A stretch of DNA of 64,000 nucleotides from Panulirus ornatus (GCF_036320965.1 NC_092234.1:35070703-35134702); one strand, 5' to 3'. Counted from the stretch's first letter, positions 1 to 15,003 are shown. The notes: generated from the sequence alone by a model not told the origin. Translations and numbers: made by a program.

Positions 1-400
1 AGTACATTCAAGTATATAGATACAGAAATGTTTTGTAAGCTATACACAATATATATTACACCTAAGCAGGATTGTTCTTCTCAAGTCAGGTCACTGCACT
101 TAAAGAAATACAAGGATAAGAGCTGCCAATATAGTACCTGAACTAAGGCAGCTGAGCTACAATGAAAGACTTGGGGCTACACAGCTGTTCACTTTGTAAG
201 ATAAAAGATGTGACCTGATAACAGCCTTTAAGTTCATAAATCATCTAAATGACACTGACAGTAAACATTCTTCATGAGGTGAAGTACCAGTGTTACAAGA
301 GGCCACATGTTCAAATGCTGAAAAAGAGGCTGGTTATAGAAGATGTATAGAAATATTGGTTTAATGTAATAGTTGTAGATGGTTGGAATGGTTCAGGAAG
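1..400 (+). mobile_element. CR1-like LINE, degenerate 3' end of the RT ORF
   Basis: Broken frames resemble the C-terminal part of a CR1-like RT ORF2: an IQVY/F-like stretch at 10-20, and ITALK- and HLNDTDSK-like remnants at 225-265. The same series occurs in better-preserved form in the CR1 copies at 6060-6420 and 19760-19925 of this window. The 5' part lies outside the window. Many stops show that it is old. Confidence 0.5.
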
Positions 401-689
401 GAGACTGTGAATGATCGCAGCTTACAAAGATTTAAAAGGCTTTTAGTAGGTACAAAAAGTACTAGAGACAGGAACCCAAAACCAATTAAGCTCTCCCCAT
501 AATGTACAAATGGAATTGCAAATACGAAAATAATTACAAAACACACCTCCAGCTAACTACCAGCCAGGACACTTGCTAAGACCAGCATCACTTTTGGCAA
601 ATTTTCAGAATGACCACCACTTTAAAAATTAGTAGCAAAAACAAAAAATGCAAGTTACGGTATGAATTCTACTGAATTACAAAAGATTA

Positions 690-1560
690 ATGTGGAAAAA
701 TACTCAAATATGGTAATCTCTGATCACCTAAGCCAATGAAAACAGTACACAGAAGCAGCAAAAATGGCAAACAAAATTCTTGAATTCATACGTAGGGTGT
801 TCACTTTTGAGTCAACAGCAATACAATTCTCTGGTGCATCCCTGACCTGAATATAATTCACTGGTTTATCCCAGACCTGGACATCATGACCAGTTTTTAG
901 TCATCTTACATGAATAATGACACAATGAATGGAGAGAGTTCAATGGCAAGCAAGATGATTCTCTAACTGAGAAACAAATCCTATGAGAGTAAACTAACAG
1001 AATTATTTAGCTTTGAAAAGAAAAGGTTGAGGTGATCTAATTCAGGTATTCAATTTTATCAAAATCTTTTGATTATTCTAATGTAAAAGACTACTTGAGG
1101 CTAGATTTCGGTGATTTCACTAACAATCATGGATACAAAGATACAAACTAGTATTATTATTATTATTATACTTTGTCGCTGTCTCCCGCGTTTGCGAGGT
1201 AGCGCAAGGAAACAGACGAAAGAAATGGCCCAACCCCCCCCATACACATGTATATACATACGTCCACACACGCAAATATACATACCTACACAGCTTTCCA
1301 TGGTTTACCCCAGACGCTTCACATGCCTTGATTCAATCCACTGACAGCACGTCAACCCCGGTATACCACATCGCTCCAATTCACTCTATTCCTTGCCCTC
1401 CTTTCACCCTCCTGCATGTTCAGGCCCCGATCACACAAAATCTTTTTCACTCCATCTTTCCACCTCCAAACTAGTGGGTAAACAAAAATTTCAAGTCAAA
1501 GTACTTTTTTCAACAGGATTCTTAACATACTGCATTATTCAGCACCACAGATATGTATAA
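690..1560 (+). mobile_element. L2/CR1-like LINE, C-terminal RT remnant split by an RTE-A insertion
   Basis: Degenerate translation keeps the usual series of this clade: ANKILEFI at about 765, a RMIL-LRNKSYE block at about 955-995, FSFEKKRLR at 1010-1030, and an IQVFKF-like segment ending GDFTNNHGYK at about 1135. After the RTE-A fragment at 1153-1466 the frame resumes with KFQVKVLFSTGFL at about 1478-1530. The continuity on both sides of the insert, together with its target-site duplication, supports a single older copy. Stops and frameshifts are frequent. Confidence 0.65.
1153..1466 (-). mobile_element. RTE-A fragment, 3' end only, short 3' UTR form
   Basis: On the minus strand this holds the last codons of the RTE-A ORF (WKDGVKKILCDRGLN), the short 3' UTR, the terminal hairpin at 1182-1201 and an (AAT)n tail at 1153-1171. 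It is flanked by a perfect 9-bp target-site duplication, caaactagt, at 1144-1152 and 1467-1475. The tail adjoins the left duplication, as expected for target-primed insertion. It is a 5'-truncated insert into the L2-like element. Simple-repeat tails of this kind are usual for RTE elements. Confidence 0.9.
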
Positions 1561-2097
1561 GAACAGAGGTGATAAACACTTCAGATCAAGGAATGACATC
1601 CTTGGTGCCTTCTCAGCTATGTGTGCAATTTACTAGTATTTCTTTGAATTCTATTCACTTTTCTCTTCTTATTACACTATTCTCTGAATTTCTCATCTCT
1701 TCTAAAATCACAAATACCAAGAAAAGATCTACTGGTCTCTTGCTATCTAATTCCTTTAAAGTGAGTCATTTAGCAGAAAAAAAAAAATTACTAAGAATGC
1801 AGTTTGGTCTTCATCAGAAGTGACAGACCAAGGGAAGAAAATACCTACTTACCTACAAACCAGTAACTGTAATGAAAATTTGTATGGTAGTAAGACTATT
1901 GACTTATAGCATTTCTCTTAAGCACCTCACCTCATCCCCTCATTGTCCTGCTTGTTGTATGACACTATTTTTTCTGCTACTTCTTTAACATGGTTATCTG
2001 TTCTAGGTTTGTCCAGTATCATCTTTCAACAACAAGTCGAAGTCTAATCTTTTGAAAATTTCTGTAGCCACTCCATCTAAAATTCTTACATCAGCTG
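1561..2097. other. Unassigned intronic sequence
   Basis: This is AT-rich sequence without a convincing coding frame. The 84-codon frame at 1569-1823 has no recognisable motif and no splice context. No repeat family seen elsewhere in the window is evident. Confidence 0.5.
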
Positions 2098-2547
2098 GTT
2101 ATCATTATCATTATCAGACTTAACCGCCGTCTCCTGCGTTAGCAAGGTAGCTCAAGGAAACAGATGAGGAATGGCCCAACCCACCCACATACACATGTAT
2201 ATACATAAACGCCCACACACGCACATATATATACATATACATTTCAACGTATACATACATAAACAGAGGTATACATATATACACACATGTACATATCCAT
2301 ATCTGCTGCCATTCATCTGTTCCCGTCACCACCCCGCCACACAAGAAACAGCATCCCCTCTCCAGCAAGGCAGCGCAAGGAACAGACAAAAAAAGGCCAC
2401 ATTCGTTCACACTCAGTCTCTGCCTGTCATGTGCAATGCACTGAAACCTCAGCTCCCTTTCCACATCCAGGCCCCACACACCTTTCCATGGTTTACCCCA
2501 GAAGTTTCACATGCTCTGGTTCAATCCACTGACAGCACGTCGACTGA
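2098..2547 (-). mobile_element. RTE-A fragment, long 3' UTR form
   Basis: The reverse complement of the long RTE-A 3' UTR runs from the terminal hairpin at about 2130-2150 through the TG/TA-rich tract (2190-2300), the internal second hairpin-like segment at 2360-2385, and the ccatggaaag box at 2486-2495, to the end of the coding region near 2547. Divergence from the other copies is moderate. No clear target-site duplication was seen. Confidence 0.85.
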
Positions 2548-3084
2548 TATTACATTAAAAAATCATTCCAATTTCCTTACTGGGCATTCATGTATCTCTG
2601 TCTTATGAATTTTTGCCATGTTTGTGGGAATTACTCTTGACTTGATGATTCTGATAGAAGCAAAGAATAAAATCAGAGGGCACAAACAGGAGGCATCCAA
2701 TGAGGCAAAAGGATGAATAGAGCTTAAATGCTGTAGAGAGCTAAGAAATTTTAAGAGAGAAATGCCGAAATAAAAGGAATGCAAATAGACTAGTATTCAA
2801 GGATAAAGAACTAGTTTCAAGATTACGGAAAATGCAGCTGGTGTTATTAGAGATGTGACAAAACTCACAATGGAAATAAGACCTAACCTGTTCTGTCCAG
2901 AGGGATACAAGCTAACAAAGAGGGAAACAGAACGAGAAAAGAGGAGGATTGGCCCTATGAATAAAAGACAGCCTTCTGTTTCAGGAAACACAAATTATTA
3001 GAAGATGAATGCTGAAGAAACACAGAAAGAAAGGGGTAACTGTATAAAATGAGTGCATGTTGGAGTTCATGGTAAACAATCTTT
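2548..3084. other. Unassigned intronic sequence
   Basis: There is no recognisable gene or repeat. The frames of 64 to 73 codons on the minus strand show no known motif. The right end adjoins the first recognisable CR1 endonuclease remnant, so part of this may be unrecognised CR1 sequence. Confidence 0.4.
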
Positions 3085-3825
3085 CACAGGGTTCCAATGA
3101 ACCAGAACAAATATATATTGACAACAATGAAAGAACAATCAAGATGGTGCATGAAGCAGTAAAACATGCACCTCTCAGGTATATTACGTATTGCTAATGG
3201 GGGACATGAAGACATACAGCCATGGAGACACAAGTTCATAAATGTGTACATTATATAAGAAAATTTACTATACCAGCATGCAAATGAAAACATTAGGATT
3301 AATGAAACTGACAGATCATCAGTACTAAATCTCATCTTGACACATAGCAACATGGATAATGAACATATATACCACACAATTGGAAAATGTTATCATTTAA
3401 TACCTGATCTGATGAGATAAATGAGGACGAAAAAAGGGCTGAGATAATACCAGACTCAAAGAGGAGTTATAATCGTGAACAATACACATAACCTACAACA
3501 TCTAAGATGACACAAATTGGAAATGGAGCACAATAACCAGGAATCAAGGCATTGTGATATACACTTCAGTTAAATTTACAATGAAGGAGTAGTGATTTGT
3601 CAGTCAAAAGCAGCTGATCAGGCTAAGGGATTCAGCAGAGAGCTATTGAGAATGGTGTAAAGATATGTGATGAACTGAATGACGAACTCAAAGGTATTCT
3701 CACAGTAATAGACAATACAATGCCAACATCAGTGAAATGGAAGAGGAAGGTTTTTGAATGCAGTGAAATATTGAAAGGAGACATAAACAGAATATCAAAG
3801 GGTATTGACCCATATAAGGTTCATA

Positions 3826-3995
3826 AACTAGGTAGGAGCCTCTGCAAACACTGTGCTAGGCTGGCCCTCTGCCAATGGCCTGTTAAGCATGAAGCATTAA
3901 AGACTATGAAGTGGCACTGGAGTTCACCATTACGGAGACTATTGCTGTGGCCACCTGAATGAGGGAGTTCCTGAAGGGAACAGGCATCAAAGATA
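3826..3995 (+). repeat. Family-B interspersed repeat, partial
   Basis: This stretch aligns by eye with 31895-32105: a run of about 170 bases containing taggtaggagcctctg, ctctgccaatggcctgt, ggcactggagttc, actattgctgtggccacc and gagggagttcc. It interrupts the CR1 frame exactly between the PYKVH and SPYVLK blocks, so it behaves as an inserted element. No coding capacity or terminal repeats could be recognised. It may be a SINE or a MITE. Confidence 0.6.
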
Positions 3996-4195
3996 GAGAT
4001 ATAATGTTCATGATCCTAATGAACCATCTCCATATGTGCTAAAGATGTGGGGAAATACACTTGACAAACCACATGAAATACTGTTCAAGATGTTGCTGTA
4101 AAAAGAATGGCTACCAGTCTCCCTGATGAATGTAGTCTGTGAAGTATTGGAAAAGATAATCAAAAAGCTAATGGATATCTTCTTGCAGAACAAAA

Positions 4196-5487
4196 AATTT
4201 TTTTTTTTTCCACTGTCTCCCACGTTTGCGAGGTAGCACAAGGAAACACGCGAAAGAAATGGATCAACCCACCCTCATACACATGTATATACATACGTCC
4301 ACACACGCAAATATACATATCTACACAGCTTTCCATGGTTTACCCCAGACGCTTCACATGCCCTGATTCAATCCACTGACAGCACGTCAACCCTGGTATA
4401 CCACATCGATCCAATTCACTCTATTCCTTGCCCTCCTTTCACCCTCCTGCATGTTCAGGCCCCGATCACACAAAATCTTTTTCACTCCATCTTTCCACCT
4501 CCAATTTGGTCTCCCACTTCTCCTCATTCCCTCCACCTCCGACACATATATCCTCTTAGTCAATCTTTCCTCACTCATTCTCTCCATGTGCCCAAACCAT
4601 TTCAAAACACCCTCTTCTGCTCTCTCAACCATGCTCTTTTTATTTCCACACATCTCTCTTACCCTTACGTTACTTACTCGATCAAACCACCTCACACCAC
4701 ACATTGTCCTCAAACATCTCATTTCCAGCACATCCATCCTTCTGCGCACAACTCTATCCATAGCCCACGCCTCGCAACCATACAACATTGTTGGAACCAC
4801 TATTCCTTCAAACATACCCATTTTTGCTTTCCGAGATAATGTTCTCGACTTCAAGGCTCCCAGGATTTTCGCCCCCTCCCCCACCCTACGATCCACTTCC
4901 GCTTCCATGGTTCCATCCGCTGCCAGATCCACTCCCAGATATCTAAAACACTTTACTTCCTCCAGTTTTGCTCCATTCAAACTTACCTCCCAATTGACTT
5001 GACCCTCAACCCTACTGTACCTAATAACCTTGCTCTTACTCACATTTACTCTTAACTTTCTTCTTTCACACACTTTACCAAACTCAGTCACCAGCTTCTG
5101 CAGTTTCTCACATGAATCAGCCACCAGTGCTGTATCATCAGCGAACAACAACTGACTCACTTCCCAAGCTCTCTCATCCCCAACAGACTTCATACTTGCC
5201 CCTCTTTCCAAAACTCTTGCATTTACCTCCCTAACAACCCCATCCATAAACAAATTAAACAACCATGGAGACATCACACACCCCTGCCGCAAACCTACAT
5301 TCACTGAGAACCAATCCCTTTCCTCTCTTCCTACACGTACACATGCCTTACATCCTCGATAAAAACGTCACTGCTTCTAACAACTTTCCTCCCACACCAT
5401 ATATTCTTAATACCTTCCACAGAGCATCTCTATCAACTCTATCATATGCCTTCTCCAGATCCATAAATGCTACATACATACATACAT
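4196..5487 (-). mobile_element. RTE-A copy, 5'-truncated, short 3' UTR, nested in CR1
   Basis: On the minus strand a partial RT (from the KAYDRVD segment) runs to the C terminus and the short 3' UTR, with the hairpin at 4214-4235 and a T-run (A tail) at 4198-4209. The best frame (4387-5304, 305 codons) has the LRQGCVMSPWLFN and LLFADDTALVAD motifs and the GRPNWRWKDGV tail segment. A candidate 6-bp target duplication acaaaa occurs at 4190-4195 and 5488-5493. A CATA simple-repeat stretch at the right edge may be locally expanded. The CR1 frame resumes directly after it. Confidence 0.88.
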
Positions 5488-6640
5488 ACAAAATGTACCC
5501 AAGTGAAAAACATCATGGTTTCAGGGCAGGAGGTCGTGTGTAATGAACTTTGATTTCTATGAGACAGCGAGCCACATATGAGGCTAGTATATACAAAGAT
5601 CATCAGGACTGGACAAGGGGGGAACCACTTATTTTGAAAGATAATAAATTATCTTAGTTCCATGGAAAGGAACACAGGATGCACATCAGAAGTCCCTACT
5701 AGAAATAGGTAGAGGTAACCATGGCAAGCCACAGGGCTCTGTTCTGGGGCCATTTCTTTTTTCAATGTACATAAATGACTTGCCAGAAGAATTGGACTTT
5801 TACCTAAATATGTTTGCAGATGATGGCAAGGTCAAAAGGAAAATGCAATGCGAGGAGGACTACATCGACTTACACAGGGACATAAATAAACATCAAAGTT
5901 GGTGAGAAATATGGTTGACAAAATTTAACCCAAGGAAATGTTGTGTAACAAGGATGGGTCACAAAATAAGGCCAAAATATGTATCAACTAGAAAGAATTA
6001 TACTGCAAGAATCTGTTTGGAAAAGCGACTTGGAAGTACACACCATCCCCAACCTCTTGCCAGAGTCCCACATCAGGGTAAAGGGTACAAACTGTCTGCA
6101 GGCAAATATTCAAACAGCATTCAAGTATATGGATAGGGAAACATTCAACAAGCTGTTCTGTACAAAACTAGAATATTTTTCTCAAGTTCTGTCACTCCAC
6201 TTAAAGAGGAAATAACTAATAGAACAAGTCCAGAGGAGGGATACAAAGATGGTATCCAATATAAAAGAGCTGGGTTAATGGGAAAGGTTAGAAGGCTTAA
6301 ATCTGTCCACCAACAAAGAAAGAAGAGGAAGGAGTGACCGCATCATTATCTTTATGGTTTTAAACCATTTGATGATGAGAACAGTGAACATTTCTTCAGA
6401 TTATGCAAAAATAAAACAACAAAAGGCTACAACATGAAATAAAGCAAGAAACTTCTTAGATGTACTGAAATACTTTTATACATTAAAGGTACAGAGTGGA
6501 TGAAAGAAATGAACTGAATTATGTAACTGTGTACAAGGGCAAAATACAGAATCTTAAAAAGTTGTAAGAAGCAGAAAAAATCAAGAGAAGGGGCCCCCAT
6601 GAGTGTAAAACTTCCTCTCTATACAGTACAAATAGGTAAT

Positions 6641-9149
<2,509 letters not shown>

Positions 9150-11174
9150 AGATTCTCAAGAGGGAGGTGACAATGTTGCTGATTGGTTAGTCAGGCTAAT
9201 TCAGTGTTTGCATGATCACCCGAGGCCTGGCATAATGCATGCATAGTGCCTTTATATCAAGTCAAGGGGGATAAAAAAGTGAATACTCAAATCACAGGCA
9301 ATTGGTGACTAAGGGAGTGGTAGCATGCACAGAACTTTGATTTGGGATGAGCAACAGTGTAACTTTTGAAGCAGATGTGTGAATCAGGTGTTTCTTTTGG
9401 AGAATATGAGAGAGAAATAGTAGCAGAGTGAGAGTGGACTGAATATCGCATTTATGGGTCTGGAAAAGCTTATGCGAAGGATAAAACACAATGGTTGTAG
9501 GAGGTGATATAAAGGGGCCTCTTGGTGGTATATGAATTAGATATTCAGTTTGAGTGTGCCAAATTTTATGAGTTTAAATGGGGACTGGGAGTGGATGCTT
9601 CCCATATTCAAACTGAATGAAGTTTTTCCAACATGAGTGAATAAAGACATCTTCCTTTTATTTGCCTCCTTTTAAAGAGACCCAATTTAAAAGAGTGTGA
9701 GTGGACAACACTGTGAAGTGAACAAGTGCAGCAAGTTAGTGTATGAAAGTGCACCTTGCCAAAGGGAAGTGAAATTTTTTACTTTCAATTTAATCAAAAG
9801 GCAATACTCTGACATCTGAACATCTAAATTTTCCTAAAGTTGCAGGATAATTTACTACAGTAAGCTTCATTACTGCTTACTAGTACTGTTTTGGGGGATA
9901 ATTTAAGACCTCCAGCACTGCCTGAACCAGAAATGGCTAGCATGGACTCGGTTAAGGAATGTATCAAAACTAGATCTGCAAAGAAAATGCAAGAGATGTG
10001 AATGTCCCCATGGTTGTTCAATTTGTTTATGGATGGGGTAGTTAGGGAGGTGAATGCAAGAGTTTTGGAGATAGGGGCAAGTAAGCAGTCTGTTGTGGAT
10101 AAGAGGGCTTAGGAAGTAAGTCAGTTGTTGTCTGCTGATGATACAGCGCTGGTGGCTGATTCGGGTGAGAAACTGCAGAAGTTGGTGACCGAGTTTGGAA
10201 AAGTGCGTGAACAGAGAGAGTTGAGAGTAAATGGGAATAAGAGCAAGGTTATTAGGTTCAGACGGGTTGAGGGACAAGTTAATTGGGAAGTAAGTTTGAA
10301 TGGAGAAAAATTGGAGGAAGTGAAGTGTTTTAGATACCTGGGAGTGGACTTAGCAGCAAATAGAACCATGGAAGCAGGAGTGAGTCACAAGGTAGGGGGC
10401 AAAGGTTCTGGGACCGATGAAGAATGTGTGGAAGGAGAGAACGTTATCACGGAGAGCAAAAATGGTTATGTTTGAAGGAAAAGTAGTTCCAAAAATGTTA
10501 TAAGGTTGCAAGGCAATGGAAATGGAATGTTTGAGGAAAATGTGTGGTGTGAGGTGGTTTGACTGAGTGAATCATGAAAGGGGAAGGGAGATGAGTGGAA
10601 ATAAAGAGTGTGGCTGAGAGAGCAAAAGAGGGTGTGTTAAAATGGTTTGGACATATGGAGAGAATGAGTGAGGAAAGATTGGCTAAGAGGATATATGCAT
10701 CAGAGGTGGAAGAAAGAAGGAGAAGCAGGAGACCAAATGGAGGTGGAATGATGTAGTGAAAAAAATTTTGAGTGATCAGGGCCTGAACATACAGCAGGGT
10801 GAGAGGTGTGCAAGGAAGAGAGTGAATTGGAATGATGTGGTATATCGGGGTCAACGTGCTTTCAGTGGACTGAACCAGGGCACGTGAAATGTCTAGGGTA
10901 AAACATGGAAAGGTCTGTGGGGTCTGGATGTGGATAGGGAGTTGTGGTTTTGGTGCATTACATATGACAGCTAGAGACTGAGTGTGAATGAATGTGGCCA
11001 TTTTTGTTCATTTTCCTGGCACTACCTCACTGAAGCAGGGGATGGCGATGCTGTTTCCTATGGGGCAATGTACCAACAGGAATGGATAAAAGGCAAGCAA
11101 GTATGAATATGTACATGTGCATATATGTGTATGTATATGTATGTATATGTGTATATGTTGATATGTATATGTAT

Positions 11175-11746
11175 TGGAGGTGGAAAGATGGAGTGAAAAA
11201 GATTTTGAGCAATCAGGGACTGAAAATACAGGAGGGTGAAAGGCGTGCAAGGAATAGAGTGAATTGGAACGATGTAGTATACAAGGGTCGACGTGCTGTC
11301 AATAGATTGAACCAGGGCATGTGAAGCATCTGGGGTAAACCATGGAAAGTTTTGTGGGGCCTGGATGTGGAAAGGGAGCTGTGGTTTCGGTGAAATTATA
11401 CATGACAGCTAGAGACTGAGTGTGAACAAATGTGGCCTTTGTTGTCTTTTCCTAGCGCTACCTCATGTGCATGCGGGGGGAAGGGGTTGTCATTTCATGT
11501 GTGTCGGGGTGGCGACGGGAATGAATAAAAGCAGCAAGTATGAATTATGTACATGTGTATATATGTATATGTCTGTTTATGTATACATATGTATACATTG
11601 AAATGTATAGGTATGTATATGTGCATGTGTGGACGTGTATGTATATACATGTGTATGTGGGTGGGTTGGGCCATTCTTTTGTCTGTTTCCTTGCGCTACC
11701 TCACGAACACGGGAGACAGCGACAAAGTATAATAAATGAAAAATAA
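11175..11746 (+). mobile_element. RTE-A fragment, long 3' UTR form, nested
   Basis: The fragment begins inside the tail-region codons (WRWKDGVKKILSNQG) and contains the end of the ORF to LNQGM-stop near 11324. It then has a long 3' UTR with both the internal hairpin-like segment (about 11455-11475) and the terminal one (about 11694-11715). A 10-bp direct repeat gtatatgtat lies at 11165-11174 and 11747-11756. It fits a target-site duplication, though the host sequence is of low complexity. Confidence 0.8.
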
Positions 11747-11770
11747 GTATATGTATGTATATGTGCGTGT

Positions 11771-12935
11771 GGATCAGGTGTTTGCTTTGAAGAATGTATG
11801 TGAGAAATACTTAGAAAAGCAAATGGATTTGTATGTAGCATTTATGGATCTGGAGAAGGCATATGATAGAGTTGATAGAGATGCTCTGTGGAAGGTATTA
11901 AGAATATATGGTGTGGGAGGCAAGTTGTTAGAAGCAGTGAAAAGTTTTTATCGAGGATGTAAGGCATGTGTACGTGTAGGAAGAGAGGAAAGTGATTGGT
12001 TCTCAGTGAATGTAGGTTTGCGGCAGGGATGTGTGATGTCTCCATGGTTGTTTAATTTGTTTATGGATGGGGTTGTAAGGGAGGTAAATGCAAGAGTCCT
12101 GGAAAGAGGGGCAAGTATGAAGTCTGTTGGGGATGAGAGAGCTTGGGAAGTGAGTCAGTTGTTGTTCGCTGATGATACAGCGCTGGTGGCTGATTCATGT
12201 GAGAAACTGCAGAAGCTGGTGACTGAGTTTGGTAAAGTGTGTGGAAGAAGAAAGTTGAGAGTAAATGTGAATAAGAGCAAGGTTATTAGGTACAGTAGGG
12301 GTGAGGGTCAAGTCAATTGGGAGGTGAGTTTGAATGGAGAAAAACTGGAGGAAGTGAAGTGTTTTAGATATCTGGGAGTGGATCTGTCAGCGGATGGAAC
12401 CATGGAAGCGGAAGTGGATCATAGGGTGGGGGAGGGGGCGAAAATTTTGGGAGCCTTGAAAAATGTGTGGAAGTCGAGAACATTATCTCGGAAAGCAAAA
12501 ATGGGTATGTTTGAGGGAATAGTGGTTCCAACAATGTTGTATGGTTGCGAGGCGTGGGCTATGGATAGAGATGTGCGCAGGAGGATGGATGTGCTGGAAA
12601 TGAGATGTTTGAGGACAATGTGTGGTGTGAGGTGGTTTGATCGAGTAAGTAACGTAAGGGTGAGAGAGATGTGTGGAAATAAAAAGAGCGTGGTTGAGAG
12701 AGCAGAAGAGGGTGTTTTGAAATGGTTTGGGCACATGGAGAGAATGAGTGAGGAGAGATTGACCAAGAGGATATATGTGTCGGAGGTGGAGGGAACGAGG
12801 AGAAGAGGGAGACCAAATTGGAGGTGGAAAGATGGAGTGAAAAAGATTTTGTGTGATCAGGGCCTGAACATGCAGGAGGGTGAAAGGAGGGCAAGAAATA
12901 GAGTGAATTGGAGTCATGTGGTATACAGGGGTTGA
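11771..12935 (+). pseudogene. RTE-A reverse transcriptase, N-terminally truncated but open
   Basis: The frame is open through 11736-12935 (399 codons from an upstream ATG in the flanking DNA). It contains RT motif A (FMDLEKAYDRVD), the LRQGCVMSPWLFNLFMD motif, the catalytic FADDTALVAD box and the C-terminal GRPNWRWKDGVKKILCD region. The endonuclease and the RT fingers are missing through 5' truncation, so it cannot mobilise itself. The stop after VVYRG lies 11 codons before the stop used in copies that end LNQGM. The ATG of the frame belongs to the host repeat, not to the element. Confidence 0.85.
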
Positions 12936-13122
12936 CGTGCTGTCAGTGGATTGAAGCAAGGCATGTGAAGCGTCTGGGGTAAACCATGGAAAGCTGTGTA
13001 GGTATGTATATTTGCGTGTGTGGACGAGTGTATGTACATGTGTATGGGGGGGGGGGGGGTTGGGCCATTTCTTTCGTCTGTTTCCTTGCGCTACCTCGCA
13101 AACGCGGGAGACAGCGACAAAG

Positions 13123-13153
<31 letters not shown>
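11771..13153 (+). mobile_element. Young RTE-A copy, 5'-truncated, short 3' UTR, nested
   Basis: The insert starts within the RT at VDQVFALKNVCEKYLEKQ and has one open frame to 12935. A short 3' UTR with a hairpin near 13091-13112 and a pure A tail (about 13127-13153) follow. A perfect 10-bp target duplication atgtgcgtgt is present at 11761-11770 and 13154-13163. The intact frame, pure tail and perfect duplication mark it as one of the youngest inserts here. It lies in the 3' UTR of an older copy of the same family. Confidence 0.93.
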
Positions 13154-13156
<3 letters not shown>

Positions 13157-14025
13157 TGCGTGTAAGGGCGTCTGTGTATATACAGGCGTTTATGAGTGGA
13201 AATGCCACTCTGCCTGTTTCCTGGCACTACCTTGCTAAAGCGGGAAACAGCAATTAAGTATAATCAATAATAAATATGATAAAAGGTTTGGAAAGTTAGA
13301 AAAGTAAACAGAATACAGGACCAGTGCTTGCTAGCCAAACAAGAGATTAAAATAATCAGAAAACAGAGAAGTTGAAGGAACTAGCTGAAAACATGAAAAT
13401 GAGTAAGATTAGTAAAGCAAGAAATTGATACATATAAATCACTGATAATTTTTGGCTTGGAAGAATATCATACACCAGATATGGAAGAAAGGGAAAATAA
13501 GGGGGATATGCATATAAAATTACTTGAGGCTATGGGACTGCAAGACATGATTTTCAAGATAAAGCAAAGGACAAAAAGGAGATGAATAGGAGGTTAAAAC
13601 CAAGACGAATGGCAGCAACCAATTAAAGTTACCTTTGACTTGGAGTCATCAAGCCAGGAAGCACTTAAAAAAGCTAAGAATCTTAAAGGCATCATGGGAT
13701 TCAGTGGGATATTCATGTGTGACAAATATAAGAACAAAGAAAAAAGCAGAGTACAATCAAAAGACAAAAAACTGATGCCAAACATGGCAAGGGGATAGAG
13801 CAGCCCACTAGAACAGCAGAGAGGGCAGGAATGTTATGAGATGTTAATGTGAGTCAGAGTAATGCACTCAAAATGTTGATAAATTAATAGTTAGTGGTAA
13901 AGAACAGGAATTCAATGATCTTATAAGGGAAGGAGCACCTGATATTATTGGAGTTTTGCAAACTAAACTTACTAAACTGACAATATGTTCTACCCACAGG
14001 GGTACATGATGGCGAGAGGGAAAGG

Positions 14026-14206
14026 AGAAGGTAGAAGGCGACTAAAAGGGGAGGGAGTGGGGGGCTGGAAATCCTCCCCTCTTATTTCTTAATTTTCCAA
14101 AAGAGGAACAGAGTAAGTAAGGGGCCAAGTGAGAATATTCCCTCAAAGGCTCAGTAATTCGTTCTTAATGCTACCTCGCTAATGCAGGAAATGACGAATA
14201 GTATGA
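14026..14206 (+). mobile_element. Mini-LINE candidate: RTE-A 5' UTR joined to the 3' hairpin
   Basis: It has the purine-rich segment found in the RTE-A 5' UTR, with a stem AGGGGAGG / CCTCCCCT closing on ggaaat (14046-14080), then aattttccaaaagaggaaca and the ccctcaaaggctcag box (14140-14154). In full-length-type RTE-A copies that box is followed by the start of the ORF. Here it passes straight to gttcttaatgctacctcgctaatgcagga (14161-14189), which resembles the RTE-A terminal hairpin. An A-rich tail follows at about 14205-14213. The 5' end is truncated relative to the copy at 36229. It is inserted in the CR1 copy. Confidence 0.6.
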
Positions 14207-14323
14207 AAAAAAATTAAGAGAGATCCTGAAGTTTCAAGAAATAGTGGAAGATCATCCATTCAGACAATACATGATGGGAATAGTAACTGTAGGGAAGAAA
14301 AGCATATCATTATTATCTATATT

Positions 14324-15003
14324 TCATTTATTATACTTTGTTGCTGTCTCCCATGTTAGCGAAGTAGCGAAAGGAAATAGATGAAAGAATGGCCCAACCC
14401 ACCCATATACACATGGATATATATAAATGCCCACATGCACATATACAAACCTATACATTTCAACATATACATACATATCATATATACACATGTACATGTT
14501 CATACTTGCTGCCTTCATCCATTCCCATCGCCACCCCACCAAACATGAAATGGGACTCCCCTCCCCCAGCACACACGCGAGGTTGCCATAGGAAAAGACA
14601 ACAAAGGCCACATTCATTCACACTCAGTCTCTAGCTGTCATGTGTAATGCACCAAAAGCACAGCTCCCTTTTCACATCCAGGCCCAACAAAACTTTCCAT
14701 GGTTTACCCCAGAAGCTTCACATGCTGTAGTTCAATCCATTGACAGCACGTCGACCCCAGTATACCATGTCGTTCCAATTCACTCTATTCCTTGCACACC
14801 TTTCACCCTCCTGTGTGTTCAGGCCCCAATCACTCAAAATCTTTTTCACTCCATCCTTCCACCTCCAATTTAGTCTCCCACTTCTCGTTCCCTTCACCTC
14901 TTACACATATATCCTCTTTGTCAATCTTTCCTTACTCATTCTCTCCATATGAGCAAATCATTTCAATACACCCACTTCTGTTCTCTCAACCATACTCTTT
15001 TGA
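14324..15003 (-). mobile_element. RTE-A fragment, long 3' UTR form
   Basis: On the minus strand: tail (14328-14337), terminal hairpin at about 14348-14370, TA/TG-rich tract, internal hairpin-like segment near 14570-14590, and the C-terminal codons up to the RAEEG-type segment near 15000. It is cut off by, or truncated at, the next RTE-A copy of the same orientation at 15004. Both sit inside the CR1 element. Confidence 0.82.

Larger units (their letters stand above)
3085..6640 (+). mobile_element. CR1-like LINE, degenerate ORF2 with two nested insertions
   Basis: Endonuclease and RT remnants follow in order: NNERTIKMVHEAVKHAPL at 3120-3175, an ISKGIDPYKVH block ending near 3826, SPYVLKMWGNTLDKPHEILF at 4028-4090, VCEVLEKIIKKLMDIFL at 4135-4188, KHHGFRAGGR at 5505-5540, an RT active-site remnant MFADDGKVK at about 5810, and TNCLQANIQTAFKYMDR at 6085-6140. 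The 3' end near 6595-6640 shares a gggcccccatgagtg box with the other CR1 copy (20150). The frame is broken by family-B sequence (3826-3995) and by an RTE-A copy (4196-5487) and resumes after both. Confidence 0.8.
9150..13275 (+). mobile_element. Old RTE-A copy hosting two younger RTE-A insertions in its 3' UTR
   Basis: Degenerate RT pieces start near 9160 (ADWLVRLIQCLHDH) and continue to 9540. Unrelated or unreadable sequence fills 9541-9985. The RT then resumes with NLFMDGVVREVNA at 10020 and a 116-codon frame at 10125-10475 carrying a mutated active site (SADDTALVAD, normally FADD). The C terminus reaches about 10885 and a long 3' UTR follows. That UTR is split by the inserts at 11175-11746 and 11771-13153 and ends after 13164 with a hairpin-like segment and an ATAATAAAT-type tail near 13275. 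Confidence 0.75.

Noticed and set aside
12483..13208. Long antisense open frame (241 codons) rich in Pro, Ser and His
   Set aside because: It is the complementary strand of the RTE-A RT and 3' UTR. Matching antisense frames recur in every copy (for example 26938-27492, 34470-34946, 52206-52733), so they are shadows and not genes.
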